From Ficedula albicollis (lineage: Eukaryota; Chordata; Aves; Passeriformes; Muscicapidae), in the NCBI RefSeq assembly GCF_000247815.1, contig NC_021673.1:107589432-107653431 (forward strand): a stretch of DNA of 64,000 nucleotides, read 5' to 3'. Made by a program: the position numbers and the translations under genes. The notes beneath the pieces are model-generated. The model saw only the letters and a program-made list of their open reading frames with translations, ran no database searches and was not told where the DNA came from. Shown piece by piece: positions 50,544-63,399 of the stretch. The stretch's first letter is position 1, and each line of letters opens with the position of its first letter.

Positions 50544-50874
50544 GTAAGTAATTAAACCTAGCAGCAGTGAGAACCCCTGAGACAAAATCTTTGGCAGTTT
50601 TCTACACCATATAGTGAGCTTGGGTCACCAAGGGCCTGTAAATAGCATCATAATGACTGGTTCCTCAGCAGGGATAAACATGTGCTTTGAGTTTTCTAAA
50701 TGATTCAGAGGCATGCTGTGAGATAACTACTGATAACAAGCAGATGTGAAGTTCTCTTTTCAAGACAGGGAGGCTGAGGGGGAAAGTCAAGTAGATTTTG
50801 GCTTATGGTCCTCAGAAAACCTGATATTTAAAGATCATTAAAGCCTTTTTTTTTCTTTTTTTTTTTTTTTTTTT

Positions 50875-52035
50875 GTCTTCTTCTCTCTGAGGAGGAACTC
50901 AGTTGTGTCTGATGAAGGTAATCCTGTTTTAAACCAGTTCTTGTCAGGGCTAGTGGGATAACTGTAGACAAAGCTTTCTCTGAGCTTGAACCCGAAGACA
51001 AAAGCTGCACATTACTTTTCAGAATTAGGAATGTTGTATAATTTCAAAATTCATTTTACCTTTTGCCACTGCCTTTCTAAAAGTTTTTTTTTTTTTTTAT
51101 ATGGATAAGTCTTTGTCCATATGGATAAGTTTTTTTTTTTTAATTTATTTAGAGGGTGCCTAAGTGTTGAAGGATGTATTTTGTCATACCAGGCAGGAGG
51201 ACACAAACAAAGGTGCTGAGCTGATGTGCCTGCACTCAGTGGTACAGGTGCAGTAATGCTGTTTTGCTGAGTGCAGGGAGAGGCTCAGGGATAACTTGGG
51301 GCTCCCAGCCCTGTGTTTCACATTATCAGCAGTGACACATGAGCAGCAGGATGGTGCATTTGAGAGGCATTAAAGGAAATCTGTCAGTCCCCCCAGCCAG
51401 GTTCTCTGTTCTTTCTCAGGGAGGTTTGGAGTTTTGCTAATACTGAAGAAGTGGAGTAATATAAAGAAACTGCATCTTTTGGTCTTACTTAAAAAGGCAA
51501 AGACCATGTCAATATTCCTTCCTTAATTATAGGAGTTCATAGCAAACTGAAAGGTAGGATGAAAGCTGTTTCAGTGTTCAAGGAGAGAGTGAACTATTTA
51601 GTAAGAAAAGTGTTTGCAGGCATCATTAATACACAGTGACTTCTTTGAAACATGTTGGAATAGTTGTGGGGATGGACTTTTTTAAAAATAGTTTTTCTGT
51701 ATGTTTAGGAGTTTCCTTTTAAATGGCTCACTCTTATTCCTCACAATACTTCAAAACCCCTTTTTTCTTTCCTGAAACAGCAGAAGAGGAAGCATGTCTG
51801 CCCACCCTTCCTTGAGGGGCCAGAGAGGGAAAGAAATGAAATCACCAAAGTGTACTGGGGCTCATCAGTTGCCATCTGTGTCTGGTGTCTCTTCATGCCC
51901 CAGATTTCCCAAGAGAAGTGCACCTGTTCCTGCTGTGACATGAGCTCCCAAGCTGAAGGTGCACCCTGGGGATGCACATGGCTGTGGGGGAGCTCACCCC
52001 TTGTCAGGCTGGAGGGAGCCAGGTCCTCAGGCACA
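50875..52035. other. Intron 2 segment without gene
   Basis: Intronic sequence. Two T-runs (about 51084-51098 and 51130-51141) surround a repeated atatggataagt, a very short duplication. Nothing else was seen. Confidence 0.55.
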
Positions 52036-52189
52036 GTGGGGCACAGTTTGAACATGACTGTGTTTGAACCTGACACACCTAGTAGCACAAGCACAAGTGC
52101 CAGCTGAAGCAGGTGGGGCACAGTTTGAACGTGACTGTGTTTGAACCTGACACACTTAGTAGCACAAGCACAAGTGCCAGCTGAAGCAC
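52036..52189. repeat. Tandem duplication, 77-bp unit
   Basis: Copies at 52036-52112 and 52113-52189 begin gtggggcacagtttgaac and differ at two positions (aacatg/aacgtg, acacct/acactt). Confidence 0.95.
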
Positions 52190-55100
52190 AGGTACTGCAA
52201 GCAAGGGGGAGGTACCTGGGGTGACTTTCTTAGTGTAACAGGAAAACTGAATTCAAATAAACATCTCCTCAAATGCATTAAGGGAACAAGCATGGCACAT
52301 TATTACTACTCTCCTTGCTGATCTTCTACCCAAAGAAGATGCCAGCATGGCTTGGGCAGCCTCTGTGCACTCAGAAAGTTATCCGTGGGGTGTCTATATG
52401 TTTGCTCTTTGCTGATAAGTTGCTTTCCATAAGCACAAACAGTGGATTACTGGCTGTTGTGAGACACCCTCTTCAGCCTGTCCATCAAAACTCCTTTTTA
52501 TGGTCATATAGTTTGGTGCAATTAATAGCTTTCAAGAGTGTGGAATGTTTTAAAAATGCTTAGCCTCATAACTTTACAATTAAAGGGGACCATGATGATA
52601 ATGAAACCTGACCTTTTACAAAATAAAAGACAGCAGAATTGCTGAACAGTGCCCATATTTTCTTTTTTCTGTAGCTAAAGCATATCTTAATAAAAGACAT
52701 GAGACTTAATTTTAGTATTTCATGCAGCAGAAAATCCCTTTTATGTATTTTTCACTGTTTCCCATTGTTAATCATCATCTCAAGAATTATCAGTTTGTGT
52801 CTACTTGGAATATGTTTAACTTCACTGTCCACCACATTGGCTCTTATCATCTTTTGTTTGTTTGAAAGCCATACATTGTCAGAAAGGGTTTCATTTATGA
52901 ACAAAACATGAATAAGTCAGCTTAGTCTCATCGTTGATAAACTCAGGTTATGTTTTCTTTAACCCCTCATTTTAAGGAAAGTTTTTATCATCCTTTCATG
53001 TGTACTGTCCAATTCTTTATTGCATTTCAGTTGCTCAATGAGTGGATGCAAACACAGCATAAACTATTCCAGACACAGTTATACCACGTCTCTAATTTTG
53101 CTTCCAGACTCAACCATTGCATTTTCCCTTTCCTCAGTTACAGGGTTTCCTACTCTCAGGTTCTGGTGGTTACCCACACTGTCTTCTCTGCTTGCTGAAA
53201 CACAGTTACCTATCCCTCCTACGTGACTGGGCTCTTGTGTTTTATATTTAGTTGGCAACTTTTTAAAAGAAGACAGTAGTGGATGAGCAAAGCCAATTGC
53301 CTCACAACTGCTTTGTAGCTCTGACTCCTCTGTGTTTTCCAAAGTTTGTGTCCTCTGGTGAGGTTTTTAGCCATGATTCACAGACTGGTGAATCCACCAC
53401 AATTGTCAGATATTTTATGCTATATAGACAAGTTCTCCATATCCTCATGCATCCTTTTGGAGATTATATTGCCATTTGCAAGGATGTGGTGCTGAATACA
53501 GGCTTCATGTCAGGCTATTTCTGGCTTGACACCCCTTTGGTGTGTCCTCATTCAATAGCCAGGTGGGCTTGCAGTCTGTACAAAACTTCTGACAACTGCA
53601 GCCTTCAGATAACACGAGTATCAGCATGGTGGTAACCTCCTTTTGATATACAGTCAACATCTGTTTCTGTCACAGCCTCCTTACATGACATGAAGTTACG
53701 TGAGGAAGGCAGACACTCCTCTGAACCTTTGTTAAAGTGGTATTGCCATGAAAATTGGTGTATCCCCTACTGTATCTCCTACTTTTTCAGGGATTGAGAG
53801 AGGAGGAAGTTTAGAGGGGTGGGTTTTTAGCAAACGTTGTTCTGTAGTGTTTCAAAAGCCCTTACTGCCAGACTCCAAGCAAAGTAGCTGTAAATACTGC
53901 ACTCACCAAGTCATGTGTAATACATTTTAGGTCACACCATTCAAACAGTAACATATTCAGTGCAGTCCCTGTCCAGAATCACTTCCAGGTTAAAGACAGG
54001 GGTGTATGTGACCTGAGCTGACCCAGAAGGCAACCAGGTGGCAAACTCATGTACAGTGCAGCCACTGAATCTTGAGGCCACCAGGGATTTCTGCAGGGGA
54101 GTCAGAAGGAGAAGAATGTGATGGAGCAGGTCTGGGACTCTTTGCACGAGGACCTGGTGCTGCTTGGCTCTTGAGGAATGGAGAGATTCCCTTGTGCATA
54201 AGAACTTTTACAAGTGAGAGGAGGGAGGGGAAGGCCAGGGTGTGAAGAGAGACATTGGGGGAGGATGACTCCACAGGACACCTGGAGTTACTGACAGACC
54301 CATGTGTGTATTGTGGAGATGGGGAAGTGGAACATGGCAGAGGGATGCAGGAATATGAAGGAGTCGTGGGGGAAAGGGAGGTAGCAGCTGCTTTGGAGCT
54401 CTTCTGGAAGAGGTCAGGAAAAAAAATGTAAGGAATCCAGTGGCAAAGGGATTTTAATCATTGAGTCTAGGGGTGGCCAACTTAGCTTCCAAAATTTCAG
54501 TAGTAAAAAAATGGAGAAAGTGAACTGTAGAAACTTCTAAAGAAAGAACCTGTATGACTTAATGACAGCTTCAGCCTGAGCTACAAATGTGAGGTGTATT
54601 TATAAACCAGCAAGGAATGAACCATTGATATGCACCCTTTGACAATGTGGGAAATTAACACTTTGTTTTGAGTGCCTGTAGGAAGCCTTTCTGGCAGTTT
54701 TAACCTCACATTCCACGGGTTTTCATGGCGACAGCTGGAACTGCTGAGCAGGTGGGATTCCAACAGGAACTGTGTGATATCTAGCTGGGTATTTGTTCAT
54801 CCAGGGGAATTTTGGTGTGTGATAGGCATGGCAGGTGAAGTGTCAGAGACCAGCAAAGTTCTCCAGGTGCTTGTGAGAGGGGAGATGGGGATGTGTGGAG
54901 AAGACTGGAGATAACTGAATAGCCAGTTATTGCACAACACGTGAGTCATGCTGTTTTTACCTCATCTGGCTAAAATTCAAATTGGTTTCAGAGGGCTAAT
55001 TTATCCCAGCCTGGTTCCTAAGTGTCTGGTATCTACCAAGCTGACTAGCTGAATTAGAAGAGAGGCCTGGGACAGGAGAAGTAGGGAACTAAGTCAGGAT

Positions 55101-56000
55101 GGAAGTATGTGAGCCAGAATCCCATTATTCTTCAGCCTCACTTGGGTAAATGATGTGGTGCTAATTATGAGATGTCCTGAATGCAGATCACTTCCTAAAA
55201 CTGTTATATGAGCCTTTAGGATTTTCCTCATATACCACTTTCATAAAGCAGGAGTTTTATGTACAGGAGATATTCCAATTGTGCATGTTGAATTTGCAAA
55301 AATACACTCTATTGCATTAATTTATCCTAATGATATCATTCCCCACAGCCCAGGCTTTATATTGATGTTTTTAGAATTTCTGAGGGTGTTCCTGGAAGCA
55401 CTGCCTTGACAGGGAAGCAGCAAGGGCTACAGAAGAACTGGGTCCTTGGAAAATAGAAGCTGATTTTTAACACAGTTCTTGTTCTGAATTGGTGACCCCT
55501 TTTTTGAAGTACTTTTGAATATCCCACAAAATATATTAAAGTAACAAAACCAGAAATTTTGGACATGGCCTCTACAGTTCATTTCAACAAGTAACATTTC
55601 AATTGCAGTATCGTATTCTAGTGCTGTTCTGTTTTCACTTGTCCTAATTTAGATCTAGAATTACTACACTGAACTTACCCTGGATTCACATTGATGTAAG
55701 AGTTGAAGTTTTGGTACAGAAGTAAAAAAAATTTGCTCAGTAAGGCTGCAAATTCCATGGAAAATTTGCAATTAGGAATTTTTTCAGTGTACATCAGCAC
55801 TGGAGGGACCACATATTTCAAACTATTACCTGATGGGAGTCAAATTTTGTTTCTGTGCTGTTTAAGGTGGACAGCATGACTGGCAGCCTGTATTTAGGGA
55901 CAACGGTGTTAATACAAAATTATATAGTCAAAATTTCACCATCAAGCTTAGCAGAATGGCCAATGTGGCATATTTTAGGGCTGAAAATTGGATTATGCTA
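52190..56000. other. Intron 2 segment without gene
   Basis: AT-rich intronic sequence with chance ORFs of up to 118 codons (53279-53635). No exon or repeat family was recognised. Confidence 0.55.
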
Positions 56001-56306
56001 AAAACCTAAATCTGAGGAAAAAACTGTTGTGAATAAGAAATTTTCAGTTGGGAAAAAATGTCATAATTATAGGAAAAAAAACAACTTCTGTTTTCTGTGG
56101 TTGTTAAATCACAGAATTTTTTTTCTTCTATAAATCTGAGGAAAAAATTATTGTGAATAAGAAATTTTCAGTTGGGAAAAACCTAAATCTGAGGAAAAAA
56201 CTGTTGTGAATAAGAAATTTTCAGTTGGGAAAAAATGTCATAATTATAGGAAAAAAAACAACTTCTGTTTTCTGTGGTTGTTAAATCACAGAATTTTTTT
56301 TCTTCT
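56001..56306. repeat. Tandem duplication, 176-bp unit, with an internal partial copy
   Basis: The unit at 56001-56176 is followed by 56177-56306. Both begin aaaacctaaatctgaggaaa. The first unit already contains a partial copy of its own start at 56131-56176 (taaatctgaggaaaaaatta, then ttgtgaataagaaattttca). The arrangement is thus full, partial, then full: an earlier small duplication followed by a later larger one. Confidence 0.93.
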
Positions 56307-59300
56307 GAGTTCTATGTTCATCCCAGACATGCAGGGGACAACCTTCTTTTTCTAGAGCTTTTGGTTTTATTCTGTCTGGTTAGCCAAAATCAGGATCTCA
56401 GCCACTTTTTGATTGACAAGAGTAAGTGGGATTAGTCTAGAGTCTTCAAAACAGGGACCTTGGCTTTATAGTAATACTAAACCAAATTTCAGAAGAGCTG
56501 AACCACCAGCAGCTTCAGTTAACCTCCTACCCAGGTATTTAATTTTAAACTCTCTCTTTGATCAATGGTCCCAATTTCAGCAGGAGTTCCCAGGTAATTT
56601 TGAAATGTAAGCTGTTTATTTAGTAACTCCCCTGGACCTGGAAGTGCTTTACATTCCTGTGGGGCAAAACCAACTCTTTTCCATATTTGACACGGAGCCC
56701 AATGGTGTGTCAATACTGAAGAAATGCTTGTCCTGCTGACCACCATGTTGGAGGCAGAGGAACATATGTTTGAAAAACTGCAATACAGGCAGAACTAGGA
56801 AAACCCTTTAATTTCCACTGTCTCCTCATTTTTACCAGCAGTGGCGTTTTGGACTAGATATCCTGAAATTCTGTATTAGAAAACATCTTCCAATAATCTG
56901 TTCACTTGGAAGTCAAAATATATCCATTTTGTCACCAAACAATTGTAGATTTAGGGACAAATTCTGCTGCTTTCTGAGTGCCTACAGCTGCAAGTTGAGT
57001 TGGCGCATCTGTGCTGCCAAATGAATACCAGACTTGATTTATGAGGTGAATTTCCACTACAGAAAATTGTCTTAATTCATGGTAATAATCTTTTAGAGCT
57101 GACTTTCAGTCTGTAATAGCTGCTAAGCAAATTCAGTCTGTTAAAATAAATGTACATTCACTAAAGAGTCTCAATCAAGCTAAGTAAAAAATACAAATTT
57201 TGGAACTTGTGTCTTTGCTAGTTTTCACACACATCTGTTCAGCAGGATGGGCTGTTCTCTTTCTTTGGATAAAGGGTGGAAAACTAGGCAATGGACATCA
57301 GTCAGCACACCAAATTTTGGGCTCTTTTATCTGTGTGATGACAATTATTCTGTGAGGCTCCACCAAAGCAGATACAAAGGTAATTTGGTCTCAGTGCTGT
57401 ATGGAAGTAAAATAGATTAGTCTGCAACTTATCTTGAAGACAGAGTGAGTCAGTGAGAACTGGCACTGAATCCAAACACTAAGCCTTAATGAAAATTCAA
57501 GGCAATGGGTTTTTTTTAACTTTGTAAGATTGCCAGGTACTGTTCAGATGAATTAAGAAGACACAGGCCCTCAGTCTTCCTTTTTGCAGTACATTAAGCA
57601 TCCTTGTTGAAATGTAGCAGTGTTGAAATGCAATAGTGTTCATTTAAGAAGCACCCTCAGTATTACAGTGGCATTTTCTCTGTGAATAAGTGTCAGACTG
57701 GATAATATAGGATATCTGGGTGCTGAGCCTTCCACAGTTTGCTGCCTACTGGAAAAAGGTGCTAAAACAGTAACACACCTACAGGCTGCAGAAAAGCTCA
57801 GCGTGAGTGTGAGCATCCCTCAGGCAGTGCCCTGCAACAAAGGTGGCCCCACATTTTCTGCAGTGACTGTCCTCTTTCTGTGATAGAGTCACTGCAGATT
57901 CCCAAAAACTCCTTTACCCCTTCCCCCAGCGTGGCTGGAAGCAGAGCAGAAGCCACCCCCAGCTGTGACTAACATGGGACATAATTCAAGTTACAGCTCA
58001 CAGGGAGGCAGTTTTCTTGGCTGTAAAAGGTTGATGTGTTGATTACCTGTTATGCCATGAAAAGGTGAAAAACCTCCCCCTGTTTCTATCTCCCTTCTCT
58101 TGCGAGTTCCAGCAACCTTCCCAGCACATGTGGATAACGGAAAGTTTACAAGAAAACAAGTTTTAATGCTTCAGCTTTTGTGTATGGTTATCCAGTACTT
58201 CTAGCAATCTTCCAGTGTTTGATTTTTTTGTTCATCCTTTTTTGGTTGTAACTAAATTGTCCCAAAATGCAGCATATAATTTATTACTAGATGTAATGGT
58301 GCAAAAACAACAGAAGAGATGCTCAGGATAGGGACTGCAGGGACCAGCTGCATCTCAGAAGTTTTCTGTGAACGTCAAGTAAGCTTCATTTTAAGTAGTA
58401 CTTCAGTAAACAGCTTCTACAAGCCTATCCAAGTTAGCCTTTTAGTTCAAGTCCTTTTCAGTTTTCTAGATAATGCTTCTTTTTCATATCCTGGTCCTAA
58501 ATCCTTACTTTCCATACTGTGTTTTTTCAGTAGTCACCAGCATTATCAGCAAATTTTCACTGGTTTAAGTAGTAAATCATACTAATAAAAGTAGTAAAAA
58601 TTTAGTATAATCATATTTTCCAAGGCTGTATTAATTGACTGAAATATTGTTCTTCGCTTGTACTTTTCCATACCTGCTATACTCTTTAAGGAAGAAGTTG
58701 CACTTGGGCAAAAAGAGTTTTCCTCCAGAGTTTGGCTGAGAGGTCTGAAGAAAGTCCAGCACACTGGAAGAACCAGCTTTAAAGGGAAAAAAATTAAAAA
58801 GGGTCAAGATGAGAAATGTGTCTTTTCACCCCTGTATAAGAGACATATACTTGATTTAATTGTTGCCTCCCAAGGTAGATATCTGTGCCCACTCTGGGGA
58901 AAAGCAACAACACGGTAGTTTTGTTTTACAAACTAGGTCAAAGATCACTCACCAAAGCTCTTAGCATTTTCTGGCAGTATTAGAGGGCCATGATTCAACA
59001 TCATGAACTATCCCTGAGCAGTTTCTCCCTTTGTATTAATAGAAGTAGGCTTTTAATTAGCCTCCAGCCTTTATTCCTTTGGATTAATTTTATTTTGTTT
59101 CTTGAACAGACTTATTACCTGCTTTATAAGGAAAAAACCAAACCTTCTTGTGTGCCAGCATACACTGAACCTTATCATCTGCTGTCTCCATCCAGTGCCA
59201 TAAAACATCTGGGAGGGTTATCTGCTTTAATTCTGAGCTCAGCTGGATCTGAAAGACACATCCCCCTTGGGGCAGTGAGGCCTCTTGTCATCACCCTGAG

Positions 59301-62300
59301 CTTCCCCTAGAGACAGATATTTTCTGTGCAGCAGGCCAGAGCAGAGCCACACGTATTTCCATCTGTAGGGATTAGAGCCAAGGCACTTAACTACTCTGAC
59401 CTCTTGTGTGTGATAGGCTGTGCAGTTCTCTCCAGTTACTCCTGTACAAAGTCCAATGACTTTGTTTGGCTAAAGCATATCTTTTAAATGAGGAGTCAGG
59501 CTTGATCTAAAGGCATTAAAGTACAGGGAATCCCCTGTGATGGTAATTTGTTCCAGTTGTAATCACCCCCACTGCTTCAATTTTTGCTTTTTTTTCCAAG
59601 AAGGGTCCCTGTCTCCAACTTGCAGCCAGGAACGTATGTTACTCCTACCTCTTCATGCAAGTGCCCTTTAGTTACAGTGCTCCATCAAAGCGCCCAGGTT
59701 TGCAGCCAAGTCTTCTGGTTTTCTTTTAATTACTGTTTTCTTCCAAGTATGAGAAGCATCTGGCTCAATTTAAGCCTCTCACTGTAAACCCCAGGCTCCT
59801 GGTAAGACTCATAGTGGTGGAAACACCTGGTGTGACTCACAGCCTCCCCACAAGGTCATTAGCAGCTCCCTCCTGCATGTGCTGCCTTGGAGCCAGTGGC
59901 CCTAAGACTCCTGACCCCACCAGCACCTTGGCCACCAGCTCCAGGAGACATTTCTCTCAGTCTGTGCATGACTGGCCTGGCCCTGAGCTGTGGAGCTGGT
60001 TTCCAAGGTTGTCCAGCCTCCAAGTCCTGTCCCAGCATGAGAAGGCTGGAAGCCACAGCGGTGAGTTGGGCTTTTCCAGCCCCTGTGCTGAGCTGGGTTC
60101 ATCAGTGCTGCCATGCCCAAGCCTGGTCCAGCTGCCAGCTCACTGCAGCAAGCCAAGAAGCTGCCTCTGCTCTTTTGTCCTTAACATCATGATGGGAATG
60201 CTTTGGTAGCCTTCTTGTCATCTCACTCATTATCGTTTTTGGAGCCACTGCTCTCCACGCACAGCACACAGGATTTGTGATTTTGTTTTCACCATACTCC
60301 TAGATACACTGATATTCATTTTCCTGTATGTGGTCCTGGGTTATCCTGTGACTCAGCTTCCTTGAAAGGCTGCCCTGTACTCACCATTATGTTTAGCTGT
60401 GCACTAAGTTTTGTGTTCCCTTGGGAAACCTATAAGGTTTGTTTCTGTGACTGAGAGAGGCCAAAGAAGGATTTCCTGCAAAGCTGTGTGCCATTTTCAG
60501 ACAATCCAAAGTATTATGGAGCAGCTAAGCAGTTTACTAACTAATGAAATAGTGATTAAAAATTAAGTGCTCTTCTGTCCTCTGGCTTCTATCCATGTAC
60601 AGTAAAATGACCTGAGTTTGCTCATGCACCTTGGCAGAACACTTAGAGGAAATTTCTGTAAGTGCATTTAAATTTCTTTAACAAAGCACTCAGCAAAACA
60701 AGGAGTGGAAGTGAGAAGAACCTGCATAATAAATTATACTACCCAATTTCTACAGGAGTGTAACACTTTTTGCTGGGCATATCCTCTCTCATCTTTTGGC
60801 ACAAGAGCTACCAGAACATTTGTCAAGCAGTTTAATCTATTTTAGGGTCGTGTGCACAACGGTGCAATGCGGTTCATCTAAAAATTTACAGATATTGATC
60901 TCACCAATAAAAAATAGTATTCATATAGTAGGATATGAAGAAACTGAATACGTTAATTCTCCTTAAAAATGTTTTTGAAACTTCTAGTTTTCACAGCTTT
61001 AAAGTCTTGTCTAAGCTATTTAAATAGAATGATGCATTGGTCAAATGAGCAAACAAGATGCCGCCTTTTCTTGTGGATTGGGAAAGAAGTGCAGAACAAG
61101 AGGTACATGAAAAGTAGTGAAAACTCTTAGTCTCTTGAGTGAAAAAGCTACAGCAAATGTGTTCAAATAATTCTTCCTTTTGGGTGCTGGAGTAAGATTC
61201 AAAGTATGAGGAGGTATGAAGTATGCTTAACAAACAAAGTCCATATTTAATTGAAAAAGAAGGTTCTGCTCACACTGAGAACTCTGCTTTTTGTGATGTG
61301 TGCCTTTAACTATAGTTTATGGTTTTCAACATTTCCAACTCTGCTTTTCAGGAGGATATAGTTCAGCCATGGAAAAAATTTGTACTGGACTGAAACTTAC
61401 CGTACAAGGAGCTAGCCAAGAAATAAATGTACTAAGTCAAATAAAACTGCTGCGAAACAGAATTTTTAGAAAATATTTTTACTCTTAATATGTGAAAATT
61501 ATTTTTCAGCCTATTACATATAAACCTCAGAGCACTACAGGGACTAAGTGCCTGTGGATTCCAAAGACACAAGGAAGAGTTATTTTTTATTTTATTGGAT
61601 TTTCCCTAAATAGGTTGTAGTACCGTGTGTTAATTTTTTTAATACAAAGTTTCCACTGAGATGCCAGTTTAGCTGCTTTACCTGCTCTTCTGTTTTATGC
61701 TTTTAGCTTGACATGGGACAAAAAACATTTTCCAGGTCCCTGGCTAAGTGATACACCTGCACTGATGTAAATTGCATGTAAGTCTATGGAAACCAGAGGT
61801 TGTACTTGTGTAACTGAAGCTGTGATAAGGAACAAGAGCGTTTAGTGCAGTTTAGTGCTAAAAACATTTGACACTTGCTTTGAACAAATAAATTACAGTG
61901 TCTCCACACTTAGCTGGAAAGGCTGTGGGTCAAGGGTGGGATGCATTTCTCTGCTGGAGTTCAAAAGAGCAGCTGCAGAGTATGGCATAAATAACAGCAG
62001 ATATTGACCTCTTTGAGAGTGAAAAGGCAAGATATATTGACCCTGAAGTCAAATATTGACCCAGATTTGTTTCAGTCTCTTTTTTTTTTCCTTCAAGGAC
62101 CGATAAATCTTGGTATTTGGCAAAAAAAAGAAAACAAACCAAGAATGGAAATCCAAATTCAGGTTTGAAACAAATATGGTCAATTCTATTAGCTTTTTAA
62201 GTTCTTGCCACCTTTTACAGAAAGTACAGAAAGGGAGTATTTTCTTTGTATTTTTAGTAGTATATGATATCAAAATAAGGAAACTGATTATAAGAGCCAT

Positions 62301-62996
62301 TATTTAAGAACTTCAACATTCATCAGAGAGTTAAAAGTGTGATAAAGTTACAAGTGTAGAAGAACTTTGGAAACCAGTGAGAAAGTTCTAAAGCAGATAT
62401 GTAGGTTTTTCAGTCCAAAAGTCTTTGGCATTCACTTCAAGCAGAATAATTTTTCAAAATGAGTTTAGACATCTTGACTGTTTGACTTCACTCAGTTTCC
62501 TTCTTCCCTCTTCCCTGAATAGTTGTCTTCCAAATTTCCAGTTACCTTGGGATTGCTTTCACTGAAACACAAGCCAGTATTTTAGTTTGGGGGTTTTTTA
62601 TTGCAAGTTTCACAAGAACTTTTAATAATATATTTATGTGTCAACCAGGGGAACAAAAACCCCAAGGTCTCCTTTACAATTTTTTTGTCTCAATTAAAAT
62701 TTACTTGTAACTATAGATTTATATTACGCCTTCTGCCTCTTAATTAAAATGCCTTGGGATTTTCTGTCCATTAAAGCACATACATTTTATAATGAAAACT
62801 TCTAAGTTTTTCATTTAGTCTTCCGGGTAAGAAAGTTATTTTTTTCAATTTAAGCCTTTCACTGTCAGCCTCAATCCCCTGATAAAGCTTGTAGCAATGA
62901 GCCTGAAATGCAAGGTAAGATTTGAGCCTCACCACACTAAAGACTAGTAAGTCGTACTTCAGGCTTGACTTAAGTCAGACTTTAAATCAAGAGACC
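56307..62996. other. Intron 2 segment without gene
   Basis: AT-rich intronic sequence with a GC-richer islet at about 59810-60180, where several frames are open but no domain is seen. Two diverged similar segments lie at about 59768-59815 and 62848-62895. No gene or well-defined transposon was recognised. Confidence 0.5.
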
Positions 62997-63399
62997 TGTA
63001 AGTCCTATGAGGCATGGTTGAGAGGGCTGAGGGTGTTTAGCCATGAGGAAAGGAGGCTCAGGGGTGACCTTATCGCTCTACAGCCACCTGAGAGGAGGCT
63101 GTGGCAGCTGGGGCTCGGCCTCTTCTCCCTGGAAACAAGCAACAGGACCAGAGGACACGGCCTTAAGCTGTGTCCCCTGCCAAGGGAGATTCAGGTTGGA
63201 CATCAGGAGGAATTTTTTCACCAAGAGGGGTGTCGAGTATTGGAATGAACTGAGGTGGAATCACCATCCCTGGAGGTCCTCAAGAAGCAACTGGATGTGG
63301 CACTCAGTGCCATGGAGTAGTGACAAAGTGGAGATGGGGTCAAAGGCTGGACTCGGTGAACTTGGAGGTCTTTTCCAACCAAAATGATTCTGAGATTCT
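62997..63399 (+). mobile_element. CR1 LINE fragment, 3' end (plus strand)
   Basis: From gtaagtcctatgaggcatgg this follows the end of CR1 ORF2 and its 3' UTR in sense orientation. In order: ttagccatgaggaaaggagg, ggtgaccttatcgctctaca, aagcaacaggaccagaggac, ttggacatcaggaggaattt, ttttcaccaagaggggtgtc, and the terminal gaggtcttttccaaccaaaa with the attctgagattctt end repeats. It is 5'-truncated and holds no intact ORF; short + strand ORFs across it are relics. It is the best preserved CR1 here and the only one in the gene's sense orientation. Confidence 0.95.

Larger units (their letters stand above)
49730..50874. repeat. Tandem duplication, 581-bp unit with T-tract junction
   Basis: Copy 1 (49730-50310) and copy 2 (50311-50874) both start aactactcactacaattgc. 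Each ends in T9-C-Tn, with n of 36 in copy 1 and 19 in copy 2. Apart from the T-run length I see a single substitution (atttgaag/atttaaag), so identity is above 99%. The T-run therefore sits exactly at the junction. Each copy carries the 57-bp exon-like segment listed below. Confidence 0.97.
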
